Source of the DNA: Nocardioides sp.
GTDB lineage: Bacteria > Actinomycetota > Actinomycetes > Propionibacteriales > Nocardioidaceae
Direction: 5' to 3'
DNA: 61,551 nucleotides
NCBI RefSeq assembly: GCF_004803405.1
Contig: NZ_SSXI01000013.1
Coordinates: 1-61,551, forward strand
Shown one piece after another: positions 47,869-56,532 of the stretch; the stretch's first letter is position 1, and every line of letters starts with the position of its first letter. The notes beneath the pieces were generated by a model. It was not told the DNA's origin. It saw only the letters and a list, made by a program, of their open reading frames with translations, and made no database searches. A program made the translations under genes and the position numbers.

Positions 47869-49104
47869 TCAGAGGGCCAGGCCCAGGGCGGCGTCGAGCA
47901 CCGGCAGCAGCGTCGTCGCGGCGTCCGGGTCGCTGGTGTCGGCGAGGCCGTCGGTGCCCAGAGTCGCCCTCACCCAGCCGTCGACCGCGGCCACGGCCCG
48001 GGGCGCGTCGAGGTCGTCGGCCAGCGCTACGAGGATCTCCTCCACCACGGGTGCGGCCGGCGCACCGGCGCCCAGCGCGAGCGCCCTGCGCCAGTCGGCC
48101 ACCTCGTCCACCGCCTCCCAGAGCTGGTCGTCGGTCCACTCCCAGTCCGCCCGGTAGTGGTGGCGCAGCAGGGCGAGCCGGATCGCCATGGGGTCGATGT
48201 CGCTGTTGCGGAGTGCCGAGACGAACACCAGGTTGCCGAGCGACTTGGACATCTTCTCGCCGTCGTACCCGACCATCCCGGCGTGCGCGTACACCTGGGC
48301 GAACCGCTCGCCGGTGGCCGCCTGGACGTGTCCCGCTGACATCTCGTGGTGCGGGAACACCAGGTCGCTGCCGCCAGCCTGCACGTCGAAGGAGGTGCCG
48401 AGATGGGTCTCCGCGATCGCGGCGCACTCGACGTGCCACCCCGGACGGCCCTTGCCGAAGGGGCTGTCCCACGACGGCTCACCCTCCCGCTCGCCGAGCC
48501 ATACGACGCAGTCGAGCGGGTCCTTCTTGCCCGGGCGGTCGGGGTCGCCGCCGCGCTCCCCGAAGAGGCGGAGCATCGTCTCGCGGTCGTAGCCCGACTC
48601 CAGGCCGAAGGCCGGGTCGGCGGTCACGGAGAAGTAGAGGTCGTCGTCGACCCGGTAGAGCGCGCCGGCGGCGTCGAGCCGCTGGAGCAGCTCGATGACG
48701 AGCGGGATCGACTCGACGGCGCCGACGTACTCCGCAGGCGGCAGCACCCTGAGCGCCTCCATGTCCTTGCGGAACAGCTCGGTCTCCCGCTCGGCGAGCT
48801 CGACCCAGTCCACGCCCACCTTGGCGGCGCGCTCGAGCAGCGGGTCGTCGACGTCGGTGACGTTCTGGACGTAGCGGACGTCGTAGCCGGCCGCGCGCCA
48901 GGCCCGGTAGAGCAGGTCGAACGCCACGTAGGTGTTGGCGTGCCCGATGTGCGTGGCGTCGTAGGGCGTGATGCCGCAGGCGTACAGGCGGGCGGTCCCG
49001 TCAGGGCGCGTCTCGACCCGGCCGCCGGTGGCGGTGTCGTGGAGGACGACAGGGGGGCCGGTGACCGGCAGCACCGGGACGTCCGGTGCAGACCATGAGC
49101 GCAT
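47869..49104 (-). CDS. mshC: Cysteine:GlcN-Ins ligase MshC (mycothiol biosynthesis)
   Basis: A 411-aa class I aminoacyl-tRNA-synthetase-like ligase that joins cysteine to glucosaminyl-inositol in mycothiol synthesis. The ATP motif is in [17 protein letters not shown] (HIGH, about 49-65), and KMSKSLGN is near 285. The zinc-binding Cys/His elements are YACGITPYD and [18 protein letters not shown]. The N-terminal [11 protein letters not shown] is typical of MshC and separates it from CysS. TAGCAT ends 7 nt upstream of the ATG. It corresponds to Rv2130c. Confidence 0.96.
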   Translation of the reverse strand: MRSWSAPDVPVLPVTGPPVVLHDTATGGRVETRPDGTARLYACGITPYDATHIGHANTYVAFDLLYRAWRAAGYDVRYVQNVTDVDDPLLERAAKVGVDWVELAERETELFRKDMEALRVLPPAEYVGAVESIPLVIELLQRLDAAGALYRVDDDLYFSVTADPAFGLESGYDRETMLRLFGERGGDPDRPGKKDPLDCVVWLGEREGEPSWDSPFGKGRPGWHVECAAIAETHLGTSFDVQAGGSDLVFPHHEMSAGHVQAATGERFAQVYAHAGMVGYDGEKMSKSLGNLVFVSALRNSDIDPMAIRLALLRHHYRADWEWTDDQLWEAVDEVADWRRALALGAGAPAAPVVEEILVALADDLDAPRAVAAVDGWVRATLGTDGLADTSDPDAATTLLPVLDAALGLAL

Positions 49105-49134
49105 GGCACCGATGCTAACGAGCCGAAGGCCGGG

Positions 49135-49878
49135 TCAGAACGGGGGCCACGGGATGGGCGGCCAGCCGCCGGACGGACCCGGCAGCTCGCCGGCCGCGAG
49201 CAGCCGCTCGGCGCGCCGCTCCAGCGCGTGGACCTCGTGCTCAGTCAGGTGGAAGCCGAGCTCCGCGCCCAGCTCGCCGCGGACGGCCGCGAGGACGCTC
49301 CGAACGACGGCGACCTCGGCCTGAGCGAGCGGCGACCCCGCCCAGCCCCAGAGCACCGTGCGGAGCTTCGGCTCATGGTGGAAGGTGACGCCGTGGTCGA
49401 CCCCGAACCGGTGGCCGCCAGGCATGGCGAGCACGTGGCCGCCCTTGCGGTCGGCGTTGTTGACGAGTACGTCGTACACGGCGAGTCGGCGGAGCTCGAC
49501 AGTGTCCTCGTGGACGAGGGCGACCGGGTGGTCACGGTCGTCGAAGCCCTCCAGGACCTGGAGCCAGCCATCCAGGACAGCCCCCGGTCGGACCAGGGCG
49601 ACCGCGTCCTCGTCGGGGTCGACCTCCTGCCACTCCTGGACCATCCCGGGACCGTGGGGACCCTCGCCCCACCACGTCCGGGGCACGAGGTCCCATCCGG
49701 TCGCAGCCGCAACCAGGTAGGCGGCGATCTCTCGGTCCGCGAGGGTGCCGTCGGGGAAGTCCCAGAGGGGACGCTCCCCCGCGACCGGCTTGTAGACGAC
49801 TTCACGGCCTTCGATCTCGGCGAGGAAGGTCGCATTGGAGGCCGGCATGATCCGGCCCTTCAGGGTCAGTGAGCTCAC
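49135..49878 (-). CDS. SCO1664 family protein (PI3/4-kinase-like fold)
   Basis: A 247-aa member of the SCO1664 family. LTLKGRIMPASNATFLAEIE and VVYKPVAGERPLWDFPDGTLA at the start resemble a kinase nucleotide-binding lobe; LAVYDVLVNNADRKGGHVL and FGVDHGVTFH match the catalytic/metal segments of PI3/4-kinase-like proteins. The function is unknown. GTG 49878 overlaps the DUF3090 stop (GTGA). It is the last gene of the phosphomutase-DUF3090-SCO1664 operon. Confidence 0.9.
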   Translation of the reverse strand: MSSLTLKGRIMPASNATFLAEIEGREVVYKPVAGERPLWDFPDGTLADREIAAYLVAAATGWDLVPRTWWGEGPHGPGMVQEWQEVDPDEDAVALVRPGAVLDGWLQVLEGFDDRDHPVALVHEDTVELRRLAVYDVLVNNADRKGGHVLAMPGGHRFGVDHGVTFHHEPKLRTVLWGWAGSPLAQAEVAVVRSVLAAVRGELGAELGFHLTEHEVHALERRAERLLAAGELPGPSGGWPPIPWPPF

Positions 49879-50447
49879 GGCTCGCGGCGCTTGAAACCGT
49901 TGGCCCGGACGCACAGGTGGCCGTCCGGGTCGATCGGCTGGCCACAGAACGGGCAGGTCGGGCGCCCCGCGCCGATCACGGACTCCGCCCGCTTCACGAA
50001 CGAGCGGGCGAGGCCGGGCTCGAGCCGGACGAGCAGGACCTCGACGGGCTCCTCGGCCGCCACGTCCTCGACAGCCTCGACCAGCTCCAGCGGCTCCTCG
50101 CCCACGGGGAAGACCTCGATCACGACCCGTTCGTCGTCGGGGTCCCAGGAGAGGGTCATCGTGCCGGCCCGGAACTCCTCCTCGATCGGTTGCTCGAGAG
50201 GAGCGTCGTCGACCAGGTCGAGCGGCGCCACGGCCGGGATCACCGAGCGGGTGGTGCCCTCGGCCATCACCTCGTCGAGCAGCTCGTCGACCCGCTCCGC
50301 GAGCGCTGCCACCTGCTGCTTCTCCAGGGACACCGAGACGACCCGTGCCCCGGCGCGAGCCTGCAGGAAGAAGGTTCGGTTGCCCGGCTCGCCGACGGTG
50401 CCGGCGACGAAGCGCTCGGGCGGGTCGAATCCGTGGACGATCGGCAT
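49875..50447 (-). CDS. DUF3090 family protein
   Basis: A 190-aa DUF3090 protein. Its opening MPIVHGFDPPERFVAGTVGEPGNRTFFLQA and the C-terminal zinc ribbon CPFCGQPIDPDGHLC at about 169-183 are diagnostic. It corresponds to Rv2134c. It always occurs with a histidine phosphatase and SCO1664 relatives, so the three may form one system, but no function is established. The start lies 9 nt after the phosphomutase stop. Confidence 0.92.
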   Translation of the reverse strand: MPIVHGFDPPERFVAGTVGEPGNRTFFLQARAGARVVSVSLEKQQVAALAERVDELLDEVMAEGTTRSVIPAVAPLDLVDDAPLEQPIEEEFRAGTMTLSWDPDDERVVIEVFPVGEEPLELVEAVEDVAAEEPVEVLLVRLEPGLARSFVKRAESVIGAGRPTCPFCGQPIDPDGHLCVRANGFKRREP

Positions 50448-50456
50448 GGCCCCAGC

Positions 50457-51185
50457 CTAGGAGTCGTCGCCAGGGGGGCCGTCGCCGCCGCCCACGACGG
50501 CGCCCGCCGAACGGCGCCTCGGTCGCTTGCCCGGGCGCGGGGCGACCCAGGAGAGGTCTCCGTCGTGGGTGTTGCTCGCGAGCACGTACGGCCGGTCCGG
50601 CGTGTACCGGATCACGGAGACCGAGGCGGGGTCGACGTGGACCCGCTGGAACAGGTCGAGGTGCAGGCCCAGGGCGTCGGCGATGACCGACTTGATGATG
50701 TCCCCGTGGCTCACCGCGACCCAGACCGCTCCAGGCCCGTGCTCGGCCTCGATCGCCGCGTCCAGGCGTCGCACGGCGGACACCGCGCGCTGCTGCATCG
50801 CGACCATCGACTCGCCGCCCGGAAAGGTCGCGGCCGACGGGTGCTGCTGGACCGTCCGCCAGAGCTTGTGCTTCGCGAGCTCGCGGATCGGCCGGCCCTG
50901 CCAGTCGCCGTAGTCGCACTCGGCGAGGCCCTTCTCGGTCACCGCCCTGGTCACCGGGTGACCGGCATGCCGCTGAGCCTCGCCGACCGCCGAGGCGGTC
51001 TGCCGGCAGCGCTCCTGCGGGCTGGTCAGGAGCCCGCTGATCTGCACCCCGGCGATCCGGGCGGCGGCCCGGGCGGCCTGCTCGGCTCCTCGCTCGTCGA
51101 GGCGCACGCCCGGCGTGCGTCCCGCCAGGATGCCGGACGCGTTCGCGGTGGTCCGGCCGTGGCGCAGCAGGAGCAGGGTGGCCAT
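50457..51185 (-). CDS. Histidine phosphatase (MSMEG_4193-type phosphomutase family)
   Basis: A 242-aa histidine phosphatase. The catalytic LLLLRHGRTTANASG is at about 4-18; the second His is in AVSHGDIIKSVIADALG near 149, and ECDYGDWQGR supplies the Glu region. A basic Arg-rich tail follows. It is the family that accompanies DUF3090 and SCO1664. TACGCT ends 6 nt before the ATG. It is divergent from corA. Confidence 0.92.
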   Translation of the reverse strand: MATLLLLRHGRTTANASGILAGRTPGVRLDERGAEQAARAAARIAGVQISGLLTSPQERCRQTASAVGEAQRHAGHPVTRAVTEKGLAECDYGDWQGRPIRELAKHKLWRTVQQHPSAATFPGGESMVAMQQRAVSAVRRLDAAIEAEHGPGAVWVAVSHGDIIKSVIADALGLHLDLFQRVHVDPASVSVIRYTPDRPYVLASNTHDGDLSWVAPRPGKRPRRRSAGAVVGGGDGPPGDDS

Positions 51186-51236
51186 GGCGCGAGCGTAGGG
51201 CGTGTCTCCCAATCCCGTCCTAGTAGCGTGCCGGTC

Positions 51237-52217
51237 GTGATCGTCGACAGCGCGGTCTACCGCGGAGGCCGTCGCCTTCCGGTGGCCTGTCACCCCCAGG
51301 ACTACGCCGCGTTGCGGACTGCCGCGTCGGAGCACCACGACTTCGTCTGGGTCGGCCTCTACGAGCCCAGCCTGGCCGAGCTCTCCGACATCGCCGAGGC
51401 GTTCGCACTGCACCCGCTGGCGGTGGAGGACGCCGTGGTCGCGCACCAGCGGCCGAAGCTCGAGCAGTACGAGAACAGCCTGTTCCTCGTCCTCAAGACG
51501 CTCTGGTACGTCGACCAGGACGACGCGGTCGAGACCGGCGAGATCAACGTGTTCATCGGGCCGCGGTTCGTGATCACCGTCAGGCACGGTCGCGGCTCGC
51601 CGCTCAGCGACGCCCGGCACGCCCTGGAGGCACAACAGGCGGTCCTGGACCACGGCCCCTCGGCGGTCGTCTACGCCGTGGTCGATGCCGTCGTCGACGG
51701 CTACACGGCGGTCGTCGCCGACCTGCAGACCGACGTCGACGAGGTGGAGACGTCGGTGTTCTCCGATCGCCGCACCAACGACGCGAACCGGATCTACACC
51801 CTCAAGCGGGAGCTGGCCGAGGTTCGACGATCGGTGCTTCCCCTTCGCGACCCGATGCGGCGCTTCGCCGGCGGTGCCGTCGAGCTGATCTCGGCGGACG
51901 CGGGGCCGTTCTTCCGCGACGTCAGCGACCACCTGCAGCTGGCCGCCGACGAGCTCGAGTCACTCGATGGCCTGCTCTCGACGGCGTTCGACGCCCACCT
52001 GGCCCGGGTGGCGGTCCAGCAGAACGACGACATGCGCAAGATCTCGGCAGGAATCGGACTCGCCGCGGTCCCGATGCTGATCGCCGGGGTCTACGGGATG
52101 AACTCCGACAACATGCCCGAGCTCCACTGGACGCTGGGCTACCCGTTCTCGGTCCTGTTGATGGTGGCGAGCTGTGCCGGGCTGTTCTGGTTCTTCAAGC
52201 GCTCCGGCTGGCTCTGA
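51237..52217 (+). CDS. corA: CorA family Mg2+/Co2+ transporter
   Basis: A 326-aa CorA. The soluble N-terminal domain (HPLAVEDAVVAHQRPKLEQY) precedes a long helix and two C-terminal membrane helices. The pore signature YGMN is present (AGVYGMNSDNMPELHW). GTG 51237 is preferred because TAGCGT ends 7 nt upstream; a GTG 9 nt earlier is possible. It is convergent with uppP. Confidence 0.93.
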   Translation: MIVDSAVYRGGRRLPVACHPQDYAALRTAASEHHDFVWVGLYEPSLAELSDIAEAFALHPLAVEDAVVAHQRPKLEQYENSLFLVLKTLWYVDQDDAVETGEINVFIGPRFVITVRHGRGSPLSDARHALEAQQAVLDHGPSAVVYAVVDAVVDGYTAVVADLQTDVDEVETSVFSDRRTNDANRIYTLKRELAEVRRSVLPLRDPMRRFAGGAVELISADAGPFFRDVSDHLQLAADELESLDGLLSTAFDAHLARVAVQQNDDMRKISAGIGLAAVPMLIAGVYGMNSDNMPELHWTLGYPFSVLLMVASCAGLFWFFKRSGWL

Positions 52218-52223
52218 GATCTG

Positions 52224-53057
52224 TCAGACCGGCTGGGCGTGCAACACGTCGACGGCGAGCAGCACCAGCACGGCCGAGCCGAGCAGCACCCGGTAGAGCA
52301 CGAACGGTGTGTAGGAGTGCCGCGACACGTACCGCAGCAGCCACGCGATCGCGGCATAGCCGACCACGAACGACACCACCGTCGCGGTGATGGTCGGACC
52401 CCAGCCGAAGTCGTTGTGCCCGTGTGGGATCTCCTTGAGCTCGAACAGCCCGGCTCCGACGACCGCCGGGATCGCGAGCAGGAACGCGAACCGGGTCGCG
52501 GCCTCGCGCTCGTAGCCGAGGAGGCGGCCCATCGAGAGCGTCGCTCCCGAGCGGGACACCCCGGGGATCAGGGCCAGCGCCTGCGCCCCGCCCATCATGG
52601 CCGCATGCCGAAGGGTCATCTGCTTGATCTGGCGGTCGGTCCGGCCGATCCGGTCGGCCAGCCCGAGCAGGACGCCGAGCACGATCAGCGTGGTGCCGAT
52701 GATCCAGAGGTTGCGGAAGTCCCGCTCGATGATGTCCTTCAGAAGCACGCCCAGCACCACGATCGGCAGTGAGCCGACGATGATGTACCAGCCCATCCGC
52801 GCGTCCAGGGAGCCCCGGTACTCCGGCCTGGCCAGGGAGAGCACCCATGTGCGCGCGATCCGCCAGATGTCCTTGCGGAAGTAGATGAGCACGGCCAGCT
52901 CGGTGCCGATCTGGATCACGGCGGTGAAGGCGGCGCCCGGGTCGCCCCAGCCGAACAGCTCGGGGAAGATCCGCAGATGGGCACTGCTCGAGATCGGCAG
53001 GAACTCGGTCATCCCCTGAAGGGTGCCGAGGAAAACCGCCTTCAGGAAGTCCGCCAC
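52224..53057 (-). CDS. uppP: Undecaprenyl-diphosphatase
   Basis: A 277-aa polytopic phosphatase that recycles the cell-wall lipid carrier. The active-site elements are LQGMTEFLPISSSAHL (about 14-29) and IPGVSRSGATLSMGRLLG (about 171-188). Seven or eight helices are predicted. It corresponds to Rv2136c. GTG at 53057 is preceded by TAGGAT with 8-nt spacing. Confidence 0.95.
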   Translation of the reverse strand: MADFLKAVFLGTLQGMTEFLPISSSAHLRIFPELFGWGDPGAAFTAVIQIGTELAVLIYFRKDIWRIARTWVLSLARPEYRGSLDARMGWYIIVGSLPIVVLGVLLKDIIERDFRNLWIIGTTLIVLGVLLGLADRIGRTDRQIKQMTLRHAAMMGGAQALALIPGVSRSGATLSMGRLLGYEREAATRFAFLLAIPAVVGAGLFELKEIPHGHNDFGWGPTITATVVSFVVGYAAIAWLLRYVSRHSYTPFVLYRVLLGSAVLVLLAVDVLHAQPV

Positions 53058-53129
53058 GACGCTGGATCCTAGGAGGCACGCGGCGTGGCCAAGCACGCGG
53101 CCTACCCGGAGCCGGATACCTTGTGGCCC

Positions 53130-54080
53130 ATGCAGCAGCGGTACGTCGGCGCCAGTGGACTCCGGGTGTCGCGCCTCGCCCTCGGCGCGATGACCTGGGG
53201 CAAGGACACCGACGAGCACGAGGCGCGCGACCAGCTGATCGCCTTCGTCGAGGCCGGCGGCACCCTGGTCGACACCGCGCACATCTACGGCGACGGCGCG
53301 TCCGAGGAGCTGCTCGGACGGCTGGTCGGCGACGTGGTGACCCGCGACGACGTCGTGATCGCTACCAAGGCCGGCTTCGGCGTCCGTCGGGGGCATGCGA
53401 CGTACGACGCCTCGCGCGGCACCATTCTCGCGGCGCTCGACCTGTCGCTGCGACGCCTGGGGGTCGACCATGTCGACCTGTGGCAGATGCACGTCTGGGA
53501 CGACCGCACGCCGCTCGACGAGACGCTCGCAGCCTTGGACACCGCCGTGAGCAGCGGCCGGGTCGCCTACATCGGCATCTCGAACTACTCCGGCTGGCAG
53601 ACCGCGCAGGCCGCCACGTGGCAGCGCGCAGTGCCCGGTCGCGCGCCGATCACGTCCACCCAGGTGGAGTACTCGCTCGTCAACCGAGCCGTCGAGGACG
53701 AGGTGCTGCCCGCGGCACGCGCCACCGGACTCGGCGTGCTGCCCTACTCCCCGCTCGGCAAGGGCGTGCTGACCGGCAAGTACCGGACCGGGACCCCCTC
53801 GGGGTCGCGCGGCGCGTCCGAGCACGCAGGCATGCTCGAGGAGTACCTCGACGACCGCGGACGCGGCATCGTGGAGGCTGTGGTGCGCGCTGCCGACGGC
53901 CTGGGCTGGACCCCGCTCGAGGTCGCTCTGGTGTGGGTGCGTGACCGACCCGGTGTCACCGCGCCGATCGTCGGCGCACGGACCGCCGCCCACCTCCGCG
54001 CGGCGCTCGCGACCGAGGCCAAGGAGCTGCCGCCGGAGATCCGGGTGGCGCTGGACGACGTCTCCGGGAGCGGCGAGTGA
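53130..54080 (+). CDS. Aldo/keto reductase
   Basis: A 316-aa TIM-barrel NADPH oxidoreductase. Catalytic residues are seen in VDTAHIYGDGASE (Asp and Tyr), VVIATKAG (Lys) and VDLWQMHVWDD (His). VGISNYSGWQ-type and ITSTQVEYSLVNR strands follow. The ATG at 53130 is preferred over 53085 because it matches the family start (MQQRYVGASGLRVSRLALG) and has TACCTT ending 7 nt upstream. It is coupled to the DUF5703 gene. Confidence 0.92.
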   Translation: MQQRYVGASGLRVSRLALGAMTWGKDTDEHEARDQLIAFVEAGGTLVDTAHIYGDGASEELLGRLVGDVVTRDDVVIATKAGFGVRRGHATYDASRGTILAALDLSLRRLGVDHVDLWQMHVWDDRTPLDETLAALDTAVSSGRVAYIGISNYSGWQTAQAATWQRAVPGRAPITSTQVEYSLVNRAVEDEVLPAARATGLGVLPYSPLGKGVLTGKYRTGTPSGSRGASEHAGMLEEYLDDRGRGIVEAVVRAADGLGWTPLEVALVWVRDRPGVTAPIVGARTAAHLRAALATEAKELPPEIRVALDDVSGSGE

Positions 54081-54310
54081 CCAGTTCTGCGCTGCGGTCC
54101 TCCCTCGTCCGCGGGCTCGGCCGCGGCGTCGAGTGGGAGTTCGAGCAGATCACGTTCGACCGTGAGTTCTCGCGCAACATGGTCACGCGGCTGCTCGTCG
54201 AGCGCGCCGAGCACGGCGGCTGGGAGCTCGACCGGGTGCAGATCGGCCCCGACGGCAAGCGGCGCGTGGTGCTCCGCCGCAAGATCATCCGGGCGGTGCG
54301 GACCGCGTAG
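54077..54310 (+). CDS. DUF5703 family protein
   Basis: A 77-aa basic protein (EWEFEQITFDREFSRNMVTR; AEHGGWELDRVQI; RRVVLRRKIIRA) of the DUF5703 family, small actinobacterial proteins of unknown function (compare Rv2137c next to uppP). Its GTG start overlaps the aldo/keto reductase stop (GTGA), so the genes are coupled. No transmembrane segment. Confidence 0.88.
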   Translation: MTSSALRSSLVRGLGRGVEWEFEQITFDREFSRNMVTRLLVERAEHGGWELDRVQIGPDGKRRVVLRRKIIRAVRTA

Positions 54311-54364
54311 GTCCCGAGACGGTAGCGCTGCGCAACCTCCTCGACCACCGGCGGTGCGCTGCGC

Positions 54365-55690
54365 TCACGCGAGGTCCAGGAAGCGGTCCATCACGCGCGC
54401 GCCGAACTCCAGCGCGTCGACCGGGACCCGCTCGTCCACGCCGTGGAAGAGCGCGGTGAAGTCGAGATCCTCCGGAAGCCGAAGCGGCGCGAACCCGTAG
54501 GCACGCAGCCCCAGCTTGTTGAAGTGCTTCGCGTCGGTGCCGCCGCTCATGAGGAACGGCGCGACGACCGCGCCGGGGTCCTCGGCCAGCAGGCTGCGGG
54601 TCATCGCGTCGACGAGGGGGCCGTCGTACGGCGTCTCCCAGGGCGGCTGGTTGGAGACGAAGTCGACGCTCACGTCGTCTCCGGTCAGCTCGGCCAGGGT
54701 CGTGAAGAACTCGTCCTCGAAGCCCGGCAGGAAACGCCCGTCGACGTACGCCGTCGCCTCGGTCGGGATCACGTTCAGCTTGTAGCCGGCACCGAGCATC
54801 GTCGGGTTCGTGGAGTTGCGGAGCACGGCGCCGAGCATCCTGGCCGCGCCACCGAACTCCTGCACCAGCTCCTCCGCGTTCTCAGGCGTGGCCTCGGTGC
54901 CCGCGAGGTCCGCGACCGCCGCGAGCAGCGTCTTCATCGTGGGCGTCAGCCGGACCGGCCATTCGTGCGCGCCGATCCGCGCGACCGCCGTCGCGAGCCG
55001 GGTGACGGCGTTGTCGTCGTTGATCATCGAGCCATGGCCGGCTCGGCCGCGGGCGGTCAGCCTCATCCACGCCATGCCCTTCTCGGCCGCCTCGATCAGG
55101 TACAGCCGCCGGCCGCGGACCGTGGTGCTGAAGCCGCCGACCTCGCCGACGGCCTCCGTGCATCCCTCGAACCACTCGCGGTGGTCGCGAAGCAGCAGCT
55201 CGGCACCCTGGTGACCGCCGGCCTCCTCGTCGGCGGTGAAGCAGAGCACCACCGGCCGGTCGGGGACCCGGCCGGCGAGCTGGCGGGCGCGGACGACCGA
55301 CAGCAGCATCGCGTCGAAGTCCTTCATGTCCACCGCCCCACGACCCCAGACGTAGCCGTCCTGGACCTCACCGCTGAAGGGATGGACCTGCCAGTCCTCG
55401 GCGGCCGCGGGCACCACGTCGAGGTGGCCGTGCAGCAGCAGGGCGTCGTCGCGGTCGCCGGCACCGCCCCAGCGAGCGAGCACGTTCGCGCGGCCGGGGG
55501 CCGTCTCCACCACCTCGGCGGCGATGCCGACGTCGTCGAGCAGCCCGGCGACGTACTCCGCCGCCTTCCTCTCCCCGGGGCCCTCCTCGCTGCCGTAGTT
55601 GGAGGTGTCGATCCTGATCAGCTCGCGGCAGATGTCGACGACCTCGGCCGCCACGCCGGGCGCGCCTCCCTGGTGCTGCGGACCGTCCAT
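54365..55690 (-). CDS. M20/M25/M40 family metallopeptidase
   Basis: A 441-aa di-zinc hydrolase. Metal ligands can be traced in LLLHGHLDVVPA (His-Asp), GRGAVDMKDFDAM (bridging Asp), FTADEEAGGHQGA (catalytic Glu-Glu) and the final LFHGVDERVPVDA (His). The lid domain spans about 180-310. It acts on peptides or N-acyl amino acids; the substrate is unknown. It corresponds to Rv2141c. It is divergent from the acidic membrane protein at 55752. Confidence 0.94.
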   Translation of the reverse strand: MDGPQHQGGAPGVAAEVVDICRELIRIDTSNYGSEEGPGERKAAEYVAGLLDDVGIAAEVVETAPGRANVLARWGGAGDRDDALLLHGHLDVVPAAAEDWQVHPFSGEVQDGYVWGRGAVDMKDFDAMLLSVVRARQLAGRVPDRPVVLCFTADEEAGGHQGAELLLRDHREWFEGCTEAVGEVGGFSTTVRGRRLYLIEAAEKGMAWMRLTARGRAGHGSMINDDNAVTRLATAVARIGAHEWPVRLTPTMKTLLAAVADLAGTEATPENAEELVQEFGGAARMLGAVLRNSTNPTMLGAGYKLNVIPTEATAYVDGRFLPGFEDEFFTTLAELTGDDVSVDFVSNQPPWETPYDGPLVDAMTRSLLAEDPGAVVAPFLMSGGTDAKHFNKLGLRAYGFAPLRLPEDLDFTALFHGVDERVPVDALEFGARVMDRFLDLA

Positions 55691-55751
55691 GCGGCCATGG
55701 TCGCACGGCGATCGCGGCGAGGGCCGCCGCCCTGGCGCTACCGTGCTGGCT

Positions 55752-56420
55752 GTGACGCCCCCCGACTGGCACGTCTACTCCCCCGGATGGAGCACCTACT
55801 CCGGTCGCGGGGACTCGCAGCCGGACGGCACCGCTCCCGTCGCGCCTGGCTCGCGCCGACGCCGCCGCCTGGCAGGGGCGCTCGTCGGCCTGGCGGTCGT
55901 CGGAGGGGCCGGTGCAGGGGGTGTCGCGGTCGTCGTAGGGGAGCCGGCTGAGCCGCAGACGGTCGAGGGCTTCGAGCTCCTCCTGGAGGAGCTCGAGGAG
56001 GAGACGGGGAGCACCGAGGTGAGGACCCTGCGGCTCCACGAGGACCGTGCCGATGTCTACCTCACGACCGATGGGTACGACGACGTCTCGCCGGACGGGG
56101 ACGAGGAGCGGCTGACGCGCTATCGCTGGGACGGCGAGCTTCACGCGATGGGCGAGGAGGGGATCACCGACCGCGGGGCCGAGCCGTTCGACCTGGCCTC
56201 GGTGGACCCGTCCCGATTCGGCGGGATGTGTGCGGACGTCCGCGCCCTGGTCGAGGATCCCGACGACTCCTCTCTGTCGATCAGCCGTCCGCAGCCCGCT
56301 GCCGGTGACGAGGACCAGGCCGTCGGATGGATCACCGCACAGGCCGACAACGATCGCGGCGAGGTGGCCTTGATCAGTTTCGACCTGGACGGAGACGAGG
56401 TCCGTCGGTCTGCGGGCTGA
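55752..56420 (+). CDS. Membrane-anchored acidic protein of unknown function
   Basis: A 222-aa protein with a Pro/Ser-rich cytoplasmic N-terminus, a basic RRRRR cluster at about 34-38, one membrane helix at about 39-60 (LAGALVGLAVVGGAGAGGVA and onward), and an acidic extracytoplasmic domain with two Cys at most (only GGMCADVR seen). The GTG at 55752 follows TACCGT with 7-nt spacing. The domain is not recognised; a sensor or lipoprotein-like role is possible. Confidence 0.7.
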   Translation: MTPPDWHVYSPGWSTYSGRGDSQPDGTAPVAPGSRRRRRLAGALVGLAVVGGAGAGGVAVVVGEPAEPQTVEGFELLLEELEEETGSTEVRTLRLHEDRADVYLTTDGYDDVSPDGDEERLTRYRWDGELHAMGEEGITDRGAEPFDLASVDPSRFGGMCADVRALVEDPDDSSLSISRPQPAAGDEDQAVGWITAQADNDRGEVALISFDLDGDEVRRSAG

Positions 56421-56532
56421 GCGCTCAGGTGGTGAGAGCGCCCGGCATCGCGGCGTGCGCCGGGGCACGAGAAAACGGTGGCGGCCGGTCCAGAGGACCG
56501 GTCAGCTGGCGGTCAGTGGGTACCGTCCGAGC
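56421..56532. other. Intergenic region with hairpins and a promoter
   Basis: 112 nt. An inverted repeat GCGCTC/GAGCGC (56421-56441) may end the preceding transcript. A 7-bp hairpin CCGGTCC-aga-GGACCGG lies at about 56487-56503. TACCGT (56521-56526) is the presumed -10 of the amidohydrolase. Confidence 0.5.

Noticed and set aside
51228..51236. Alternative GTG start for corA at 51228
   Set aside because: It would leave no space after the TAGCGT hexamer; GTG 51237 has the spacing seen for other genes and a family-like N-terminus.
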